Position numbers and translations under genes: made by a program | Shown: piece after piece, positions 51,265 to 63,264 of the stretch | How the letters are laid out: each line of letters opens with the position of its first letter | How positions within the stretch are numbered: position 1 is the first letter of the stretch | Source of the DNA: Eriocheir sinensis | Taxonomy: Eukaryota; Arthropoda; Malacostraca; Decapoda; Varunidae | NCBI RefSeq assembly: GCF_024679095.1 | Contig: NC_066568.1 | Location: forward strand, 4,340,218-4,404,217 | Direction of reading: 5' to 3' | Length of the DNA: 64,000 nucleotides | Notes under the pieces: model-generated | Database searches by the model: none | What the model was told of the DNA's origin: nothing | Seen by the model: the letters and a program-made list of their open reading frames with translations, nothing else

Positions 51265-52190
51265 ATTTTCGGATCACTAACTTTTCTTTTTTTTTGTCTT
51301 CTTTCTCTCTTCCTCTTCCTAACTTTTTTTTTTCTTCTTTTTTGATTTGTTTTTTCTTTTCCTCTTTCTAACTTTTCTTCTATCTTCTTTTTTGTCTTCT
51401 TTCTCTCTTCCTCTTCTAACTTTTCTTCTTTCTTCTTTTTTTGTCTTTTTTCTCTTTTCCTCTTCCTAACTTTTCTTCTTTCTTCTTTTTGTCTTCTCTC
51501 TCTCTCTCTTCCTCTTCCTAACTTTCTTTTTTTCTTCTTTTTAGGCTTTTTTTTTCTTTTCCTCTTCCTAACTTTTCTTCTTCTTTTTTGTCTTCTTTCT
51601 CTCTTCCTCTTCCTAGCTTTTCTTCTTTCTTCTTCTTTTGTCTTCTTTCTCTCTTCTTCCTTCTCCTTCTCGTCCTGTTCTTGTTTGCCTTTTCTTTATT
51701 CAGCGTATTTCTATTTTTTGTTTTTTGTTGTCTTCGTTTTCTTCTTTTATTGTTCTTATTCTCGTTCTTGTTTTTCTTCGTTCTTCTTTTCCCTCTTCTT
51801 ATAATCATTTTTTTATTTATTTCTTCTTCTTTTTCATCTTCCCTTTTCTTTCCGTCTTTCTTCCTTCCTCACTTTTTATTTCTTTTTTTCTTCTTTTTTC
51901 TTCCGTCTTCTTCCTTCCTTACTTTTTTATTTCTTTTTTTTCTTCTTTTTTCTTCCATCTTCTTCCTTCCTTACTTTTTTTTTCTTCTTTTTTCTTCCAT
52001 CTTCTTCCTTCCTTACTTTTTTATTTCTTTTTTTCTTCTTTTTTCTTCCATCTCCTTCCTTCCTTACTTTTTATTTATTTTTTTCTTCTTTTTTCTTCCA
52101 TTTCCTTCCTTCCTTACTTCTTTATTTCTTTTTTTTCTTCTTTTTTCTTCCATCTTCTTCCTTCTCTTCCATACCTTAAAATTTTCCTTC
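51265..52190. repeat. ~55-60-bp polypyrimidine tandem repeats, two families
   Basis: Left family: CTAACTTTTCTTCTTTCTTC followed by TTTTTGTCTTCTTTCTCTC, repeated from about 51290 to 51660. Right family: TTTTTTCTTCCATCTTCTTC followed by CTTCCTTACTTTTTTATTTC, about six times from 51890 to 52165. Frames of 200 codons across it are Phe/Ser/Leu artefacts. Confidence 0.85.
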
Positions 52191-52221
52191 TCCCATTGAA
52201 CGCTATTCTTGGTAAAATAAC

Positions 52222-52225
52222 ACTT

Positions 52226-52264
<39 letters not shown>

Positions 52265-52313
52265 TAATGTTGCCACTTATACCATTACTTCAACAGCCAT
52301 CACCAATAATAAC

Positions 52314-52369
<56 letters not shown>

Positions 52370-52380
52370 TAATAATAAAT
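52222..52380. repeat. (ACT)n and (AAT)n microsatellites
   Basis: (ACT)n 52226-52262 and (AAT)n 52305-52370. Confidence 0.95.
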
Positions 52381-52499
52381 AAAAACTAAATAAAAATAAT
52401 AATATCCCTTTAAAAAAAACGCTCGAAAAGTACAAAACAGAAACAGGAGAGAAAGAAAATCCCCTCAAAAAAAAAAAAAGTAAGTAGATTATTTTTAAG

Positions 52500-52536
52500 A
52501 CGAGAGAGAAACCGAGACCGAGAGCGAGAGCGAGCG

Positions 52537-52609
<73 letters not shown>
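52500..52609. repeat. (GA)n microsatellite with GAGCGA edge
   Basis: ACCGAGACCGAGAGCGAGAG leads into pure GA (52535-52608), a decayed left edge. Confidence 0.95.
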
Positions 52610-52611
<2 letters not shown>

Positions 52612-52669
52612 CGATATAAGTGGAGAAGCAATTGTAACTTACCTCAAAACCCTGGACCACTTAATTTAC

Positions 52670-52860
52670 ATACCCCATTCGTACCCTGCCACTTACCCCA
52701 CTCAGTCACCCTGCCCACTTACTCTATCCACTTACCCTGTCCACTCACCCTATCCACTCACCCTGCCCACTCACTCAGCCACTCACTCTCCCACTCGCCC
52801 TCTCCAATCACTATTCACTCCCTGTTCAGTCACTCTCCACTCACTCTCTCCTCCCTTCCT
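52670..52860. repeat. ~14-18-bp CACTCACCCTRYCC minisatellite
   Basis: CACTTACCC, CACTCACCCTATCC and CACTCACCCTGCCC-type units recur about ten times, decaying to CACTCTCC at the right end. Confidence 0.8.
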
Positions 52861-53300
52861 ATCCATTTCCTGTCTGTTATTCCTTCTAAAAATTCTTCTT
52901 CATATATTTATTGTAAACTGTTAACTTGAGACTTGGAAGGCTTTACAATCTGTTTAACTCATTGTGTTTCTTATATTTTTGCATTTTCTTTTCTTTATCG
53001 AATTAGATCTTTCAATAATGTGAAGTAGCTATTGAAACACCTGTAATTATGTCTCACCTTACATTGATTAACGGTAAACATATATACATTCATATCTACA
53101 CATATATTCATTCATGCATACATACAGACATACATACAATACCATTATACATTCACCTATAAATATCAATACAAACATGCATACATACACATACACACAC
53201 ATTTATACATTCTTACATACACACGCACAAACAGACACACATACATACACATACATACACACAATACAACAGCTCCGTACTAGTATTGATTAAGAGAATC
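52861..53300. other. AT-rich DNA then (ACAT)n tract
   Basis: Unique AT-rich sequence to about 53085, then decayed ACAT/CATA/CACA repeats to about 53265. No gene. Confidence 0.75.
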
Positions 53301-53449
53301 CAATCATCTCTCTCTCTCTCGTCTACTCTTCCCTTTAATCTCCAGGTGATCTGATTGCTGTCTCTCTATCTTTCTATTTACCTTTCCTCAATATTCTCCA
53401 ATTACCTGTAGGCCTATTGTTACCTGTATTACCTGTTATCCTGCTACCC

Positions 53450-54200
53450 ATATTCGTAGTCTCCAATTATTTATATTTTCTTCATCTTCTGTTTTTCATT
53501 CATGTAATTCTCTCGTCAATATTTTTCTGTTTTCCTGTTTTCCTCTTGTAATTCCTGTCTATCTGCTCTATTGTTATCTATATTTTCCTCATCTCCTGTT
53601 TCTCACATTCATATAATCCTTTTGTGTGTGTTTTCCTGTTTTGGTGTTTTTTTTTAATTTTTCTCTTCTTTCGTAATTCTTGTTTTCCTTTTCGTCTGTC
53701 CTGCTTACTTTATATTTTATTCATCTCCTGTTTCTCACATTCGTATTATCCTTTTGTGTGTGTTTTCCTGTTTTGCTGGGTTTTTTTTCTCTTCTTTCGT
53801 TATTCCTGTTCATCTGTTCTACTGTCCTGTTACTTAAATTTCCTTCATCTTCTGTTTCTCACATTCGTATTATCCTTCTGTCTGTTTCTTTGTTTTCCTG
53901 TTATCATCTTTCCTTTTCTATTTCTCTAATTCGTTTACCCTCTTCTGTTACCCCTTATTCCTCTTCTGTATTCCAATTTCCACTTCGTTTACTCTTTATC
54001 TACTCCTCTAATCTTTACTTCTTTATCTTCTTTTCCCTTCTTCCGTTACCCCTGTTCCTCTTCTGTAATCCAATTTCCACTTTTAACTCTTATTTCCTGT
54101 TCTCCTGTTTCCTTTATTTCCCTGTTCCTTCATTGCATTTCTTTTCCGTTTCCTCATCTCCCTCATTCATCCATTTTCTCTTCGTTATTCCATCTTCTAA
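53450..54200. repeat. ~128-bp pyrimidine-rich repeat, three to four copies
   Basis: CTCCTGTTTCTCACATTCRT starts near 53593, 53725 and, as TTCTGTTTCTCACATTCGTA, 53850. It is followed by ATTATCCTTTTGTGTGTGTT and TTCCTGTTTT. Flanking sequence to 54200 holds weaker copies of TCTTCTGT(A/T)A(C/T)CC words. Confidence 0.78.
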
Positions 54201-54590
54201 TTTCGTTTGACCTGATTTTCGTCATTCGACAATTATTACCCAAATCTCCTTATTCCTCCATTCTTCTCTCATCATTTTCCTCCCTCTCTCTTATCTTGAA
54301 TTACGGACAAGATCTCATTATAATTATTACGATCATCATTAGTTTATATTAATTCCATAAGGACCTTTTTTTCATCATTATCATCGTTGTCATTACCATT
54401 AGTCTTTATCTTTCCACATCAACCTCTCTCTATCTGATGTTTCCATTTTTTTTGTACCGAGTTTCTAGTTTCAAAGTCTCTAGATTCAAGTTTTTAATCT
54501 ATTGCTCATTAGACTTCTAAATTCCAACACGACATCTGGTAAACTGTCTTTCCTTTGGTCTTTCTTTAATTCATATTTTCCACCATTTAG
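54201..54590. other. AT-rich unique DNA, no gene recognised
   Basis: Mixed T-rich sequence with ATTATCATCAT-like words. No coding frame or family seen. Confidence 0.5.
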
Positions 54591-54597
54591 GGGCTCA

Positions 54598-55190
54598 CAC
54601 ACCCACATTTGACAAGGCTTTCATAGAGGTTGTTGTGTTAGTATTTCCATGGGTAGTTTTACGAGCCGAGTGATAGTGTGACAAGACTTTTAGATAGGCT
54701 TTTGTTAGTATTTCCAAGGGTAGTTTTATGAGCCTGGTGATAGTGTGACAGGGCTTTGGTGGAGGTTGTGTAGTATTTCCATGGGTAGTTTTATGAGCCT
54801 GGTGATAGTGTGACAAGGCTTTGGTGGAGGTTGTTGTGTTAGTATTTCCATGGGTAGTTTTATGAGCCTGGTGATAGTGTGAGAAAGCATTGGTAGAGGT
54901 TGTTGTGTTACTATTTCCATGGGTAGTTTCATGAGCCTGGTGAAAGTGTGAGAAAGCATTGGTAGAGGTTGTTGTGTTAGTATTTCCATGGGTAGTTTCA
55001 TGAGCCTGGTGAAAGAGTGAGAAAGCATTGGTAGAGGTTGTTGTGTTAGTATTTCCACGGGTAGTTTTATGAGCCTAGTGATAGTGTGACATGGCTTTGG
55101 TGAAGGTTGTGTTAGTTAGTTAGCACGTGTAGTTTAATGAGCCTGGTGATAGTGTGACAAGGCTTCTGCACCATGTCTGTGAAAAGCCAC
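54598..55190. repeat. 69-bp tandem repeat, about eight copies
   Basis: ATGGGTAGTTT lies at 54649, 54781, 54850, 54919 and 54988, with variants at 54716 and 55057. Central spacing is exactly 69. Units contain ATGAGCCTGGTGATAGTGTG and GGTAGAGGTTGTTGTGTTAG. Because 69 is 23 codons, minus frames show a 23-residue period (LMKLPMEILTQQPLPMLSH). The 110-codon frame has no start or domain that argues for a protein, so I treat it as satellite. Confidence 0.9.
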
Positions 55191-55330
55191 TCATAAAAAC
55201 CCAACTAATCTCCGTTGTGGTCTCTGGAAATAGTTGTTGTCGAGCCGAAAGAGTCTAAGAATACGAGGCTTATTCCCAAGGTTGTCACATCTTTATTATT
55301 TATTCTCCATCGTCTAAACTTTTAAGGACT
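55191..55330. other. Unique mixed sequence, unassigned
   Basis: About 140 bp of balanced composition (AACCCAACTAATCTCCGTTG, GTCGAGCCGAAAGAGTCTAA). No family or gene recognised. Confidence 0.35.
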
Positions 55331-55344
55331 TTGTGAATTGTCAA

Positions 55345-55745
55345 TCGGGTCTTTCTTCTCTCTCTTTCATTTCTTTTCTTTTCTTTTTTTCCTTTTTTCT
55401 CTCATTGTCTTCCTCTCTGGCGTTCTATATTTCTTTCTTTCTTATAAATTAAAGATCAGTTCTTTGTTCTCTCATTTTTTTCTTTTTCTTTCTCTCTCTC
55501 TCTCTCTATCTTTCTTTTTTTTCTTTTGCTCTTTCTTTCTCTGTTGTCTATTCTATTCCTCTCTGTCGTTCTATATTTCTTTCTTTCTTACTTTCTTTCT
55601 TATAAATTATCAATCAGTTCTTTGTTCCTCCATTTTTTTTCTTTTTCTTTCTTTCTTTTTTCTCTTTCTCTTTCTTTCTTCTGCCTATTCTATTCCTCCA
55701 TTTTCTTTGCCTTTACTTCTATGTCTTCTACTTTCTTTCGTTTTC
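55345..55745. repeat. T-rich DNA with a ~180-bp direct duplication
   Basis: GTTCTATATTTCTTTCTTTC followed by TTATAAATTA and CAGTTCTTTGTTC occurs near 55422 and 55569. CATTTTTTTCTTTTTCTTTC recurs after each. Confidence 0.78.
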
Positions 55746-55889
55746 CATCAATGTAACAAATAATATATAATAAATAATACAAGTAAAACGTCTATCTTGT
55801 TATTCCGTTATTAGTGGTTCCCGAACGTATGTTTTTTTATTGCTATGATTAACCTGGAAAGATCAAAGGTCGAGAGGAGAGACTAACAG

Positions 55890-56004
55890 GAAACGGAGGA
55901 GGAGGACGAGGAGGAGGAGGAAAATGCTAGCGGGTATATAAGCAAAATGTTACCTGTTGAAATATAGTAGAATCTCCCACAGGTATTGATTGCGTAGGCG
56001 TGTG

Positions 56005-56060
<56 letters not shown>

Positions 56061-56230
56061 ACAGGTACAAGTAGGAGGAGGAGGACGAGGAGGAGGAGGA
56101 GGCGGAGGAGGAGGAAGAAGAAGAACAAAAGGTGTAGGAGGAGGAGGAGGAGGAAAAGCATTGAAAGATGACGTGGAAAGGAAAAAAGGAAGGAAAAAAA
56201 CTGAACAGCAGGAAAAGGAGAAAAAATAAG
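55890..56230. repeat. (GGA)n, (GT)n and (GGA)n
   Basis: (GGA)n 55897-55920, (GT)n 56010-56057, and GGA/GAC blocks 56073-56152. A short unique stretch at 55925-56005. Confidence 0.88.
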
Positions 56231-56249
56231 AAAATGGCCCCGAGTTAAT

Positions 56250-56660
56250 GACAATGATGAAAGGATGGAAAAGAAAGATGAAAAAGGAAGATGAAAAAAA
56301 CGAAAGAAAAAGAAAGAAAAGATGTGGAATTAAAAGAAAAGCAAGTTAAAAAAAGAGAAAAAAGAAAGAAAAGATAACAAAAACGGAAAAAGACAAAAAG
56401 ATGAAAACGAAAGACAAAGATAAAAGAAACGAGGAAAAGAAAGAAAAGATGAAAAAACGAAAGAAAGAAAAAAAACGAGAAAAAGAAAGAAAAGAATGAT
56501 AAGAAAAGGAAATATAAACGAAAAAAAAATGATGAAAAAAAAACGAAAGTTAAACAAAAGAAGAAAAGATGAAAAATAATGAAAAAGAAAAGAAAAATGA
56601 AAAAAAAGAGAAAGAAAACGAAAGATATAAATGAAAAAATCGAACTAAATAAAACAAATG
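56250..56660. other. (GAAAA)-rich low complexity, no gene
   Basis: Repeated GAAAGAAAAGAT and ACGAAAGA words give a loosely periodic A-rich tract. Confidence 0.75.
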
Positions 56661-56759
56661 AACCAATTAGATTAACCCAACCCCAAAAAAACTTAACCAT
56701 TATCTGACCGAGCCTTTCACGAATCAACAGACCGATCTTCTAATTAACTGGGCGCCAAA

Positions 56760-56893
56760 TACAGAAAAGAGAGTGAATTTGAAGGGCTTAACGTAACTTG
56801 TGTCAAAGCCGAGCGTGTTAGTCTTTTACTGAATAAGGAGATTGAATCGCTTGAGTTGTCCTTCATACGCTAAGTCCTCAAGGATTGTAATAC
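56760..56893 (-). pseudogene. Possible LINE reverse transcriptase relic
   Basis: On the minus strand one frame reads ILEDLAYEGQLKRFNLLIQ before a stop. This resembles LRNLPYDERLKRLDMFSL at 37.3 kb and the LKRL block at 62.9 kb. The frame before and after is broken, so only the Y-E---LKR core supports the call. Confidence 0.45.
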
Positions 56894-56904
56894 TTTTGTA
56901 GAGT

Positions 56905-57300
56905 CGCTAAGAGGGAGAGGAGGAGGAGGAGGAGGATAGGGAGGATGAGGAAAAGGATGAAGAGGAAGAAGAGGATAAAGATACTGATACATAGAAGATA
57001 TGGATTAAGAAGAGGATCAATAATGGGAGAAGTTGGAGGAAGAGGTAGAGGAAAAGAAGAGGAAGAAGAGGATAATGATAACAAGATGCACAGAAGAAGA
57101 TAGAAGATTAAGAAGAGGATCAATAAAGGGAGAAGTTGGAGGAAGAGGAAAAGGAAAAGAAGAGGAAGAAAAGGAGAGAGATAAGGAGACAGAGAAAGAA
57201 GAGGCTGCAGATACGGAGGAGAAGGAAGAAGAGGAGAAACATAGGGAGAAGGAAGAGGAGGAGGAGGAAGAGGAGGAGGAGGAAAATGAGGTGAGGACAT
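56905..57300. repeat. GGA/GAA-rich DNA with a ~104-bp duplication
   Basis: TTAAGAAGAGGATCAATAA lies at about 57005 and 57109, followed by GGGAGAAGTTGGAGGAAGAG in both. The rest is GGA/GAA low complexity. Confidence 0.82.
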
Positions 57301-57344
57301 AAAAATAACATACTGCTCTCCCATAAATCATCTCAGGAACAGCT

Positions 57345-57490
57345 CATTTCTCCCTCCTCCTCCTCCTCATTCTCCTAAATTTTGTCTTTTTTATGCTTCT
57401 CGTATCCCTGTCTTCTCCATCTCCTCTGTGACCTCACCCTCCTTCTTTTCATAACATCCCTCCTCCTCCTCCTCCTCCTCCTCCTTCAGA
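57345..57490. repeat. (TCC)n and pyrimidine-rich DNA
   Basis: CTCCTCCTCC runs near 57353-57370 and 57462-57485 with pyrimidine-rich sequence between. Confidence 0.85.
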
Positions 57491-57597
57491 GCCCTCCAAA
57501 CAAAGGCTATTCACGGCCGTTACACAATATTTTGCCAACATATTACACACTAAAAATATGAAAAAAATATTAATAATGGTAAAGAGGAACATAAAGG

Positions 57598-57599
57598 AG

Positions 57600-57693
<94 letters not shown>
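57598..57693. repeat. (AAT)n microsatellite
   Basis: About 90 bp of ATA/AAT repeats. Confidence 0.96.
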
Positions 57694-57694
<1 letters not shown>

Positions 57695-58219
57695 CAGACT
57701 AATAAAACCATGCAAATTAGAAGAAAGGGAAGAAAAGAAGAGGGATAAAAAGTAAGATGTGTAAGTTAATGGAAAAGAAAGAAGAAAACTATTGAAGAAA
57801 AGAGGAAGAAAAAGCAGATGATGATGAACGTGATACAGATGAAGACTATGAAAAGGAAAGAGGAAATGAAAAAAAAAAAAAAAAGGATTAATAAAAAGAT
57901 ACCTTAAAAATGAGCCAACAAAATAATTAAGCAGAAACTGATTATCATTATCCATTTTTCTCACCTGTCAGTCAATGTTCAGGTGTTTCCAGGTACGCAA
58001 AAACCTGACATATAAAAAAACAAAAACAATAAGGAAACAAAATAATAAAAAAAAGCGATATTCCTGTCACCCAAAATTCTCTTTCCATTCAACATGCTAC
58101 ACTATTTTTTTTTTCCATTACGATTTTCTTTCTATTTTTTGGATTTTTTAAAAGTTTGATTAGAAAAATATTAATGAATCTCTTTAGGTCTTTTTTCGAT
58201 ATGATTACTTTATACTTGG

Positions 58220-58220
<1 letters not shown>
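57694..58220. other. A-rich then T-rich DNA, no gene
   Basis: A/G-rich to about 57900, mixed to 58080, then T-rich. No recognised element. Confidence 0.55.
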
Positions 58221-58221
<1 letters not shown>

Positions 58222-58287
<66 letters not shown>

Positions 58288-58491
58288 GGGTGATGCAAAT
58301 GTGACAGAAATAGATGGATCGTGTGAGACATCTCTCTCTCTCTCTCTCTCTCTCTACTATGTCTCAAACTTTCTCTCAAGGTTAAGGAAATAAAATGTAA
58401 GCGAGCAATTAACTCTACCAATTAAAAGTTTTCTCAAGATTAAAAAATACTCTTCCTTGCTTATATACGAGTGGATGAACCGTTTGGGATG

Positions 58492-58520
<29 letters not shown>
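58222..58520. repeat. (GA)n and (TC)n microsatellites
   Basis: (GA)n 58223-58286, (TC)n 58331-58355 and (TC)n 58491-58517. Confidence 0.95.
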
Positions 58521-58524
<4 letters not shown>

Positions 58525-58574
58525 CTTTTCTTTTTTCTCGTTTTTTCTTTCGAATATTTTCTTTTACTTTTCTT

Positions 58575-58780
58575 TCCTTCTTTCTCTCATTTTCTTAATT
58601 TCCTTCTTTCATTTTCTTGTTTATTTCTCATTTTCTTTCTTTCTTTCTTCATCTCATCTTTCTTATTTTCTTTGTTTCTTCTTTCCTGCTTTCATTTTCG
58701 TTCTTTCTTCCAGTTTTCCTCCTTTCTCTCTCTCCCTCTCATTAACCTTTTCCAATACTTCTTCAAAACGAATTTAAACC
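58575..58780. repeat. ~200-bp pyrimidine segment, copy 1 (direct repeat)
   Basis: TTTCCTTCTTTCATTTTCTT followed by CTTTCTCTCTCTCCCTCTCA and TTAACCTTTT(C/T)CAATACTT matches 59700-59920 over about 200 bp with small gaps. The two copies are in direct orientation about 1.13 kb apart. Confidence 0.85.
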
Positions 58781-58930
58781 ACCCTAAAATATATTAACTA
58801 ACAACATAACCTTTTTTTTTTCCTTGGCTATTCAAATCCTGAAAATGGAAAACAGCAATACGAAAATAAAGGAGAAAATAACACAAACACACACACAGGT
58901 AATCCAACACGTAAACAGGGCGGTACTTAC

Positions 58931-58984
58931 GACACAGGTGCGCCGTCCAGGTCCCACGGTCTTAATTAAGGTAGTGACACTCAC
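58931..58984 (-). other. Candidate 54-bp coding exon (weak)
   Basis: On the minus strand a pyrimidine-rich TTCTCTTCCAG acceptor-like site ends at 58985. It is followed by 54 bases open in one frame (VSVTTLIKTVGPGRRTCV) and then a consensus donor, GTAAGT, at 58930-58925. The other two frames have stops. The exon is a multiple of three and lies in the most balanced-composition sequence of the area. Nothing identifies the product, and splice-like sites occur by chance. Confidence 0.2.
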
Positions 58985-59149
58985 CTGGAAGAGAATGCGA
59001 CGGTTATTACGTTCATTAAGGAATTTACTGCCGCTATCACCAAGGAATTAGCATTTTATTTTTATTTTTTATTTCAATATCTGGTTATTTCTTACCTTCC
59101 ATGAGAGCAATATTGCCAAGTTGGGGACAATGAAAACTTGAAACAAATA

Positions 59150-59525
59150 ATATAAAAAAATGAAAAAAAACAACAACCTAAAAAAATGATAACGAATATG
59201 GCAAAAAATGAAAAAAATATGACAAAAATTAAAAGAAATATATATAAGGTGGTCTCATTAAATCATTCTACCTGGGCACAATAAATTAAAAACAACATCA
59301 AGAAATTATGGAGTTACGAAATATATAAGGAAAATTATAAGGTATATTATCAAGTAAATCAAGTGTATTATCGAGTATAGTTTAATAAAAGTACATAAAA
59401 TTAAAATAACATGAAGAAATTACGGAGCTACGAAGTATATAAGGAAAATCATTAAGTAAATTATCAAGCAAATCAAGTCTATTATCGAGAATAGTTTAAT
59501 AGAAGTACATAAAATTAAAAATATC
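59150..59525. repeat. A-rich DNA with a ~113-bp tandem duplication
   Basis: GAAATTA(T/C)GGAG(T/C)TACGAA begins near 59301 and 59414. Both are followed by TATATAAGGAAAAT, TATTATCGAG, ATAGTTTAATA and AAGTACATAAAATTAAAA. Confidence 0.88.
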
Positions 59526-59694
59526 GTCACCTTCGTAAACAAACCGCCTAAGTCATTATTTTCTACTCTTCAGGAACTCCGAAAAGAACTGCCATTATTT
59601 CGTTTGGCTTAAGATTTAGGCAGAAATGAAAAGGCCAATTCCAGAACACTCAAACCCTGAATGACGAAAGCAACTCTACAAAAAATGGGCTTCT

Positions 59695-59922
59695 TTCTTT
59701 CTTTCCCTCATTTTCTTCATTTCCTTCTTTCATTTTCTTGTTTGTTTCTCATTTTCTTTCTTTCTTCATCTCATTATCTTTCCTGTTTTTCTTTTTGTTT
59801 TTTTCTTCCCTGCTCGCATTTTCTTCTTTTTCTCTTTTCATTCTTTCTTCATGTCTTTCCTCCTTTCTCTCTCTCCCTCTCATTAACCTTTTTCAATACT
59901 TCTTAAAAGACAAATTTAAACA
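59695..59922. repeat. ~200-bp pyrimidine segment, copy 2
   Basis: Direct-repeat partner of 58575-58780. It shares TTTCCTTCTTTCATTTTCTT and the CTCTCTCTCCCTCTCATTAA junction. Confidence 0.85.
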
Positions 59923-59975
59923 AAAACCTGGAAATCTATGAAAAATGACTGAGGCGATTAGTTTATGAGGGTAAC

Positions 59976-59977
59976 GA

Positions 59978-60008
<31 letters not shown>

Positions 60009-60160
60009 ATACATAAAACCCGCTGGCACGGCTCCTATAAAAGAGAGTAGCGAAGAATGGCCAGAAAGGAGGTCAGTCTTGGATGGAGAGATGTCTTGGT
60101 CCTCCCCCCCCGGCCCTCCCTACCTCCTAGTGTTACTCTCATTATAAGGGATAACTTAGA
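59976..60160. other. (AAAT)n and mixed unique island
   Basis: (AAAT)n 59977-60010 is followed by about 140 bp of mixed sequence (CCGCTGGCACGGCTCCTATA, AGGAGGTCAGTCTTGGATGG) with a C-run near 60102. It may be a retroposon fragment next to its simple-repeat tail, but the family is not recognised. Confidence 0.4.
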
Positions 60161-60207
60161 TTCTTCTCCTTTTCATTGACGGTCACTAAAAAGCTTACAA
60201 AACGGAC

Positions 60208-60347
<140 letters not shown>

Positions 60348-60499
60348 ATATATCCACATGAGAAAGTGTCCCCATCCAATGCCACAAAAAAAATCAATAC
60401 ATTATGAACAGGATATAAAAAAAGTAAAAAAGAAATATATATGATGGTAAAAATTGTGGAAAAAAGGAAACGATAAGGATTATTCTCATTTTTCATTAG

Positions 60500-60710
60500 T
60501 TTGGGATTACGATAAAAGAGGAAGATGGAGGGAGGGAGGGAGGGTAGGGAGGTAGTGAGGGATGAAGAAGGGAGGGAAAAAAGAAAAAAGGCGGTTGAGG
60601 ACAGGTATGAGGGAAGGATGGGAGAGGAAGGGCGGAGGAAGGGAAATAGGAAGTGATTGAAAGGAGGAAGAAAGTTAAAGAGAAATGAGAAAGAGGGAGG
60701 GAGAGGAAGG
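60500..60710. other. GGGA-rich purine DNA, no gene
   Basis: GGAGGGAGGGAGGG words and AGGAAGG-type sequence. Confidence 0.75.
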
Positions 60711-60786
60711 CAGTAGTAGTAGTAGTAGAAGTAGTAGTGGTAGTAGTAGTTGTAGTAGTGGTGGTGGTAGCAGTAGTAGTAATAGT

Positions 60787-60821
<35 letters not shown>

Positions 60822-60842
60822 ATAATAATAACAACAACAAAC
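60711..60842. repeat. (TAG)n switching to (ACA)n
   Basis: TAG/TGG triplets (60713-60785) change to ACA triplets (60787-60842) within the same register. Confidence 0.93.
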
Positions 60843-60859
60843 ATATTCGGTTAAAAAAA

Positions 60860-62160
<1,301 letters not shown>

Positions 62161-62219
62161 CTAATTTGAGGCTCGTGGAGGAGGTGGAGGAAAACTAGAA
62201 GGTGAGAGTCAGGTTAATT

Positions 62220-62420
62220 AAGAGGAGAAGGAGGAGGAGAAGAGAGGAGGTACAAGAAAGGGTAGGAGGTGGGAGAGGAGGAGGAAGGAAGAAGACAAGG
62301 GAAGGAGGAGGCAGAGGAGGAGAGGGGAGGTACAAGAAAGGGAAGGAGGTGGAAGAGGAGGAGGAAGGAAGAAGACAAGGGAAGGAGGAGGAAGAGGAGG
62401 AGAGGGGAGGTACAAGAAAC
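62220..62420. repeat. ~81-bp purine tandem repeat, about two and a half copies
   Basis: GGAGGTACAAGAAAGGG anchors with TACAAG at 62250 and 62331 and TACAAGAAAC at 62411 (periods 81 and 80). GGAAGAAGACAAGGGAAGGA is shared between units. Confidence 0.9.
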
Positions 62421-62592
62421 ATGGAAACATGGAAATGTAGGCAACAGAAAGCCTATTGGCTCATTACGAGGTCGCCCGCTTGCGGACGACTCCCACTGCG
62501 CCACAGTGAGCAGATGAAAGGATATTGAGGAGCAGATGGAAGCCCCGTTTTATTCAGTTACTCCCCCCGCAAAATGAAATGACGATCGATCC
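62421..62592 (-). mobile_element. Probable 3' untranslated tail of the LINE relic
   Basis: Minus-strand sequence after the relic's stop includes GTGGCGCAGTGGGAGTCGTC and GCAAGCGGGCGACC. The phrase TGGCGCAGTGG resembles a pol III A box, but no matching B box is evident downstream. It may be a tRNA-like or simply hairpin-rich 3' end. Confidence 0.4.
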
Positions 62593-62960
62593 TATTGAAG
62601 GAAGGAGAGTTTCGCATTTACTACTTCTGAGGGAAGATTGTTCCAGTGGCGGATGACTCGGTTTGAAAAGAAACTCCTTCCATGTCTGTGTTTACATCGA
62701 CGACTGAATGGGTAAAAACCGTTTTTTAGTTCTTGAGTTGGTTTGCAGTTCAAAGAATTTGGAGTAATCGACGTTATTGAACTTTTTTAGATACAAAGAC
62801 TTGAATCATATCCCCTCAGTAGTCCTTTTTTTCTAATGTAAAGAGAGAGAGAGTCGTTTGAGTCGTTCCTCGTATGTTGAGCCTTAAAAGGTTGGAAACC
62901 ATCTTTGTAGCGCGTCATGAAGTTTTCTTCAGTAGAGCAATGTCCTTTCTGTAATTGGGA
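62593..62960 (-). pseudogene. Non-LTR retrotransposon reverse transcriptase C-terminal relic, third copy
   Basis: Minus-strand pieces in shifting frames read TYEERLKRLSLSLH, KKFNNVDYSKFFELQTNSRT and, after a shift, NGFYPFSRRCKHRHGRSFFS. They continue NRVIRHWNNLPSEVVNAKLS, FLQ and stop near 62599. The RSFF(N/S)NRV--HWN-LP--VV-A signature is shared with 37.1 kb. At least two frameshifts and one stop (in the LH-stop-KK region) disable it. A family member of the 37-kb element, but clearly diverged. Confidence 0.78.
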
Positions 62961-63084
62961 GACCAGCATACCTACTCTGCATACTCACCATGAATTATAC
63001 TAGGATAGCATCGTCTGGTAAGCCTACATCAGTTCTTTAGGTACCGAGTTCCAATGTTGGGTATGGTGTAGGTGGCGGGAGAGG

Positions 63085-63225
63085 AGGAGGAGGAGGAGGA
63101 AGGAAGGCAAGGGAAGGAGGTTTACGTCATAGGATAGAAGGAGGAGGAGGAGGAGGAGGAGGAGGAGGAGGAGGAGGAGGAGAAGGAGGAGGAGGAGGAG
63201 GAGGAGGTACAAGGAGGTGGGAGAG
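63085..63225. repeat. (GGA)n arrays
   Basis: GGA repeats at about 63088-63101 and 63141-63208. Confidence 0.95.
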
Positions 63226-63264
63226 GAGGTAAAAATGATGGAGGAGGGAAGGGATGACGTAAGG

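Noticed and set aside
58575..59922. LTR retrotransposon
   Set aside because: The direct repeats lack TG...CA ends, a primer-binding site and a polypurine tract, and the 0.9 kb between them has no gag or pol motif.
62440..62520. tRNA or tRNA-derived SINE
   Set aside because: An A-box-like TGGCGCAGTGG is present on minus, but there is no B box at the right distance and no cloverleaf I could draw. The context fits a LINE 3' tail better.
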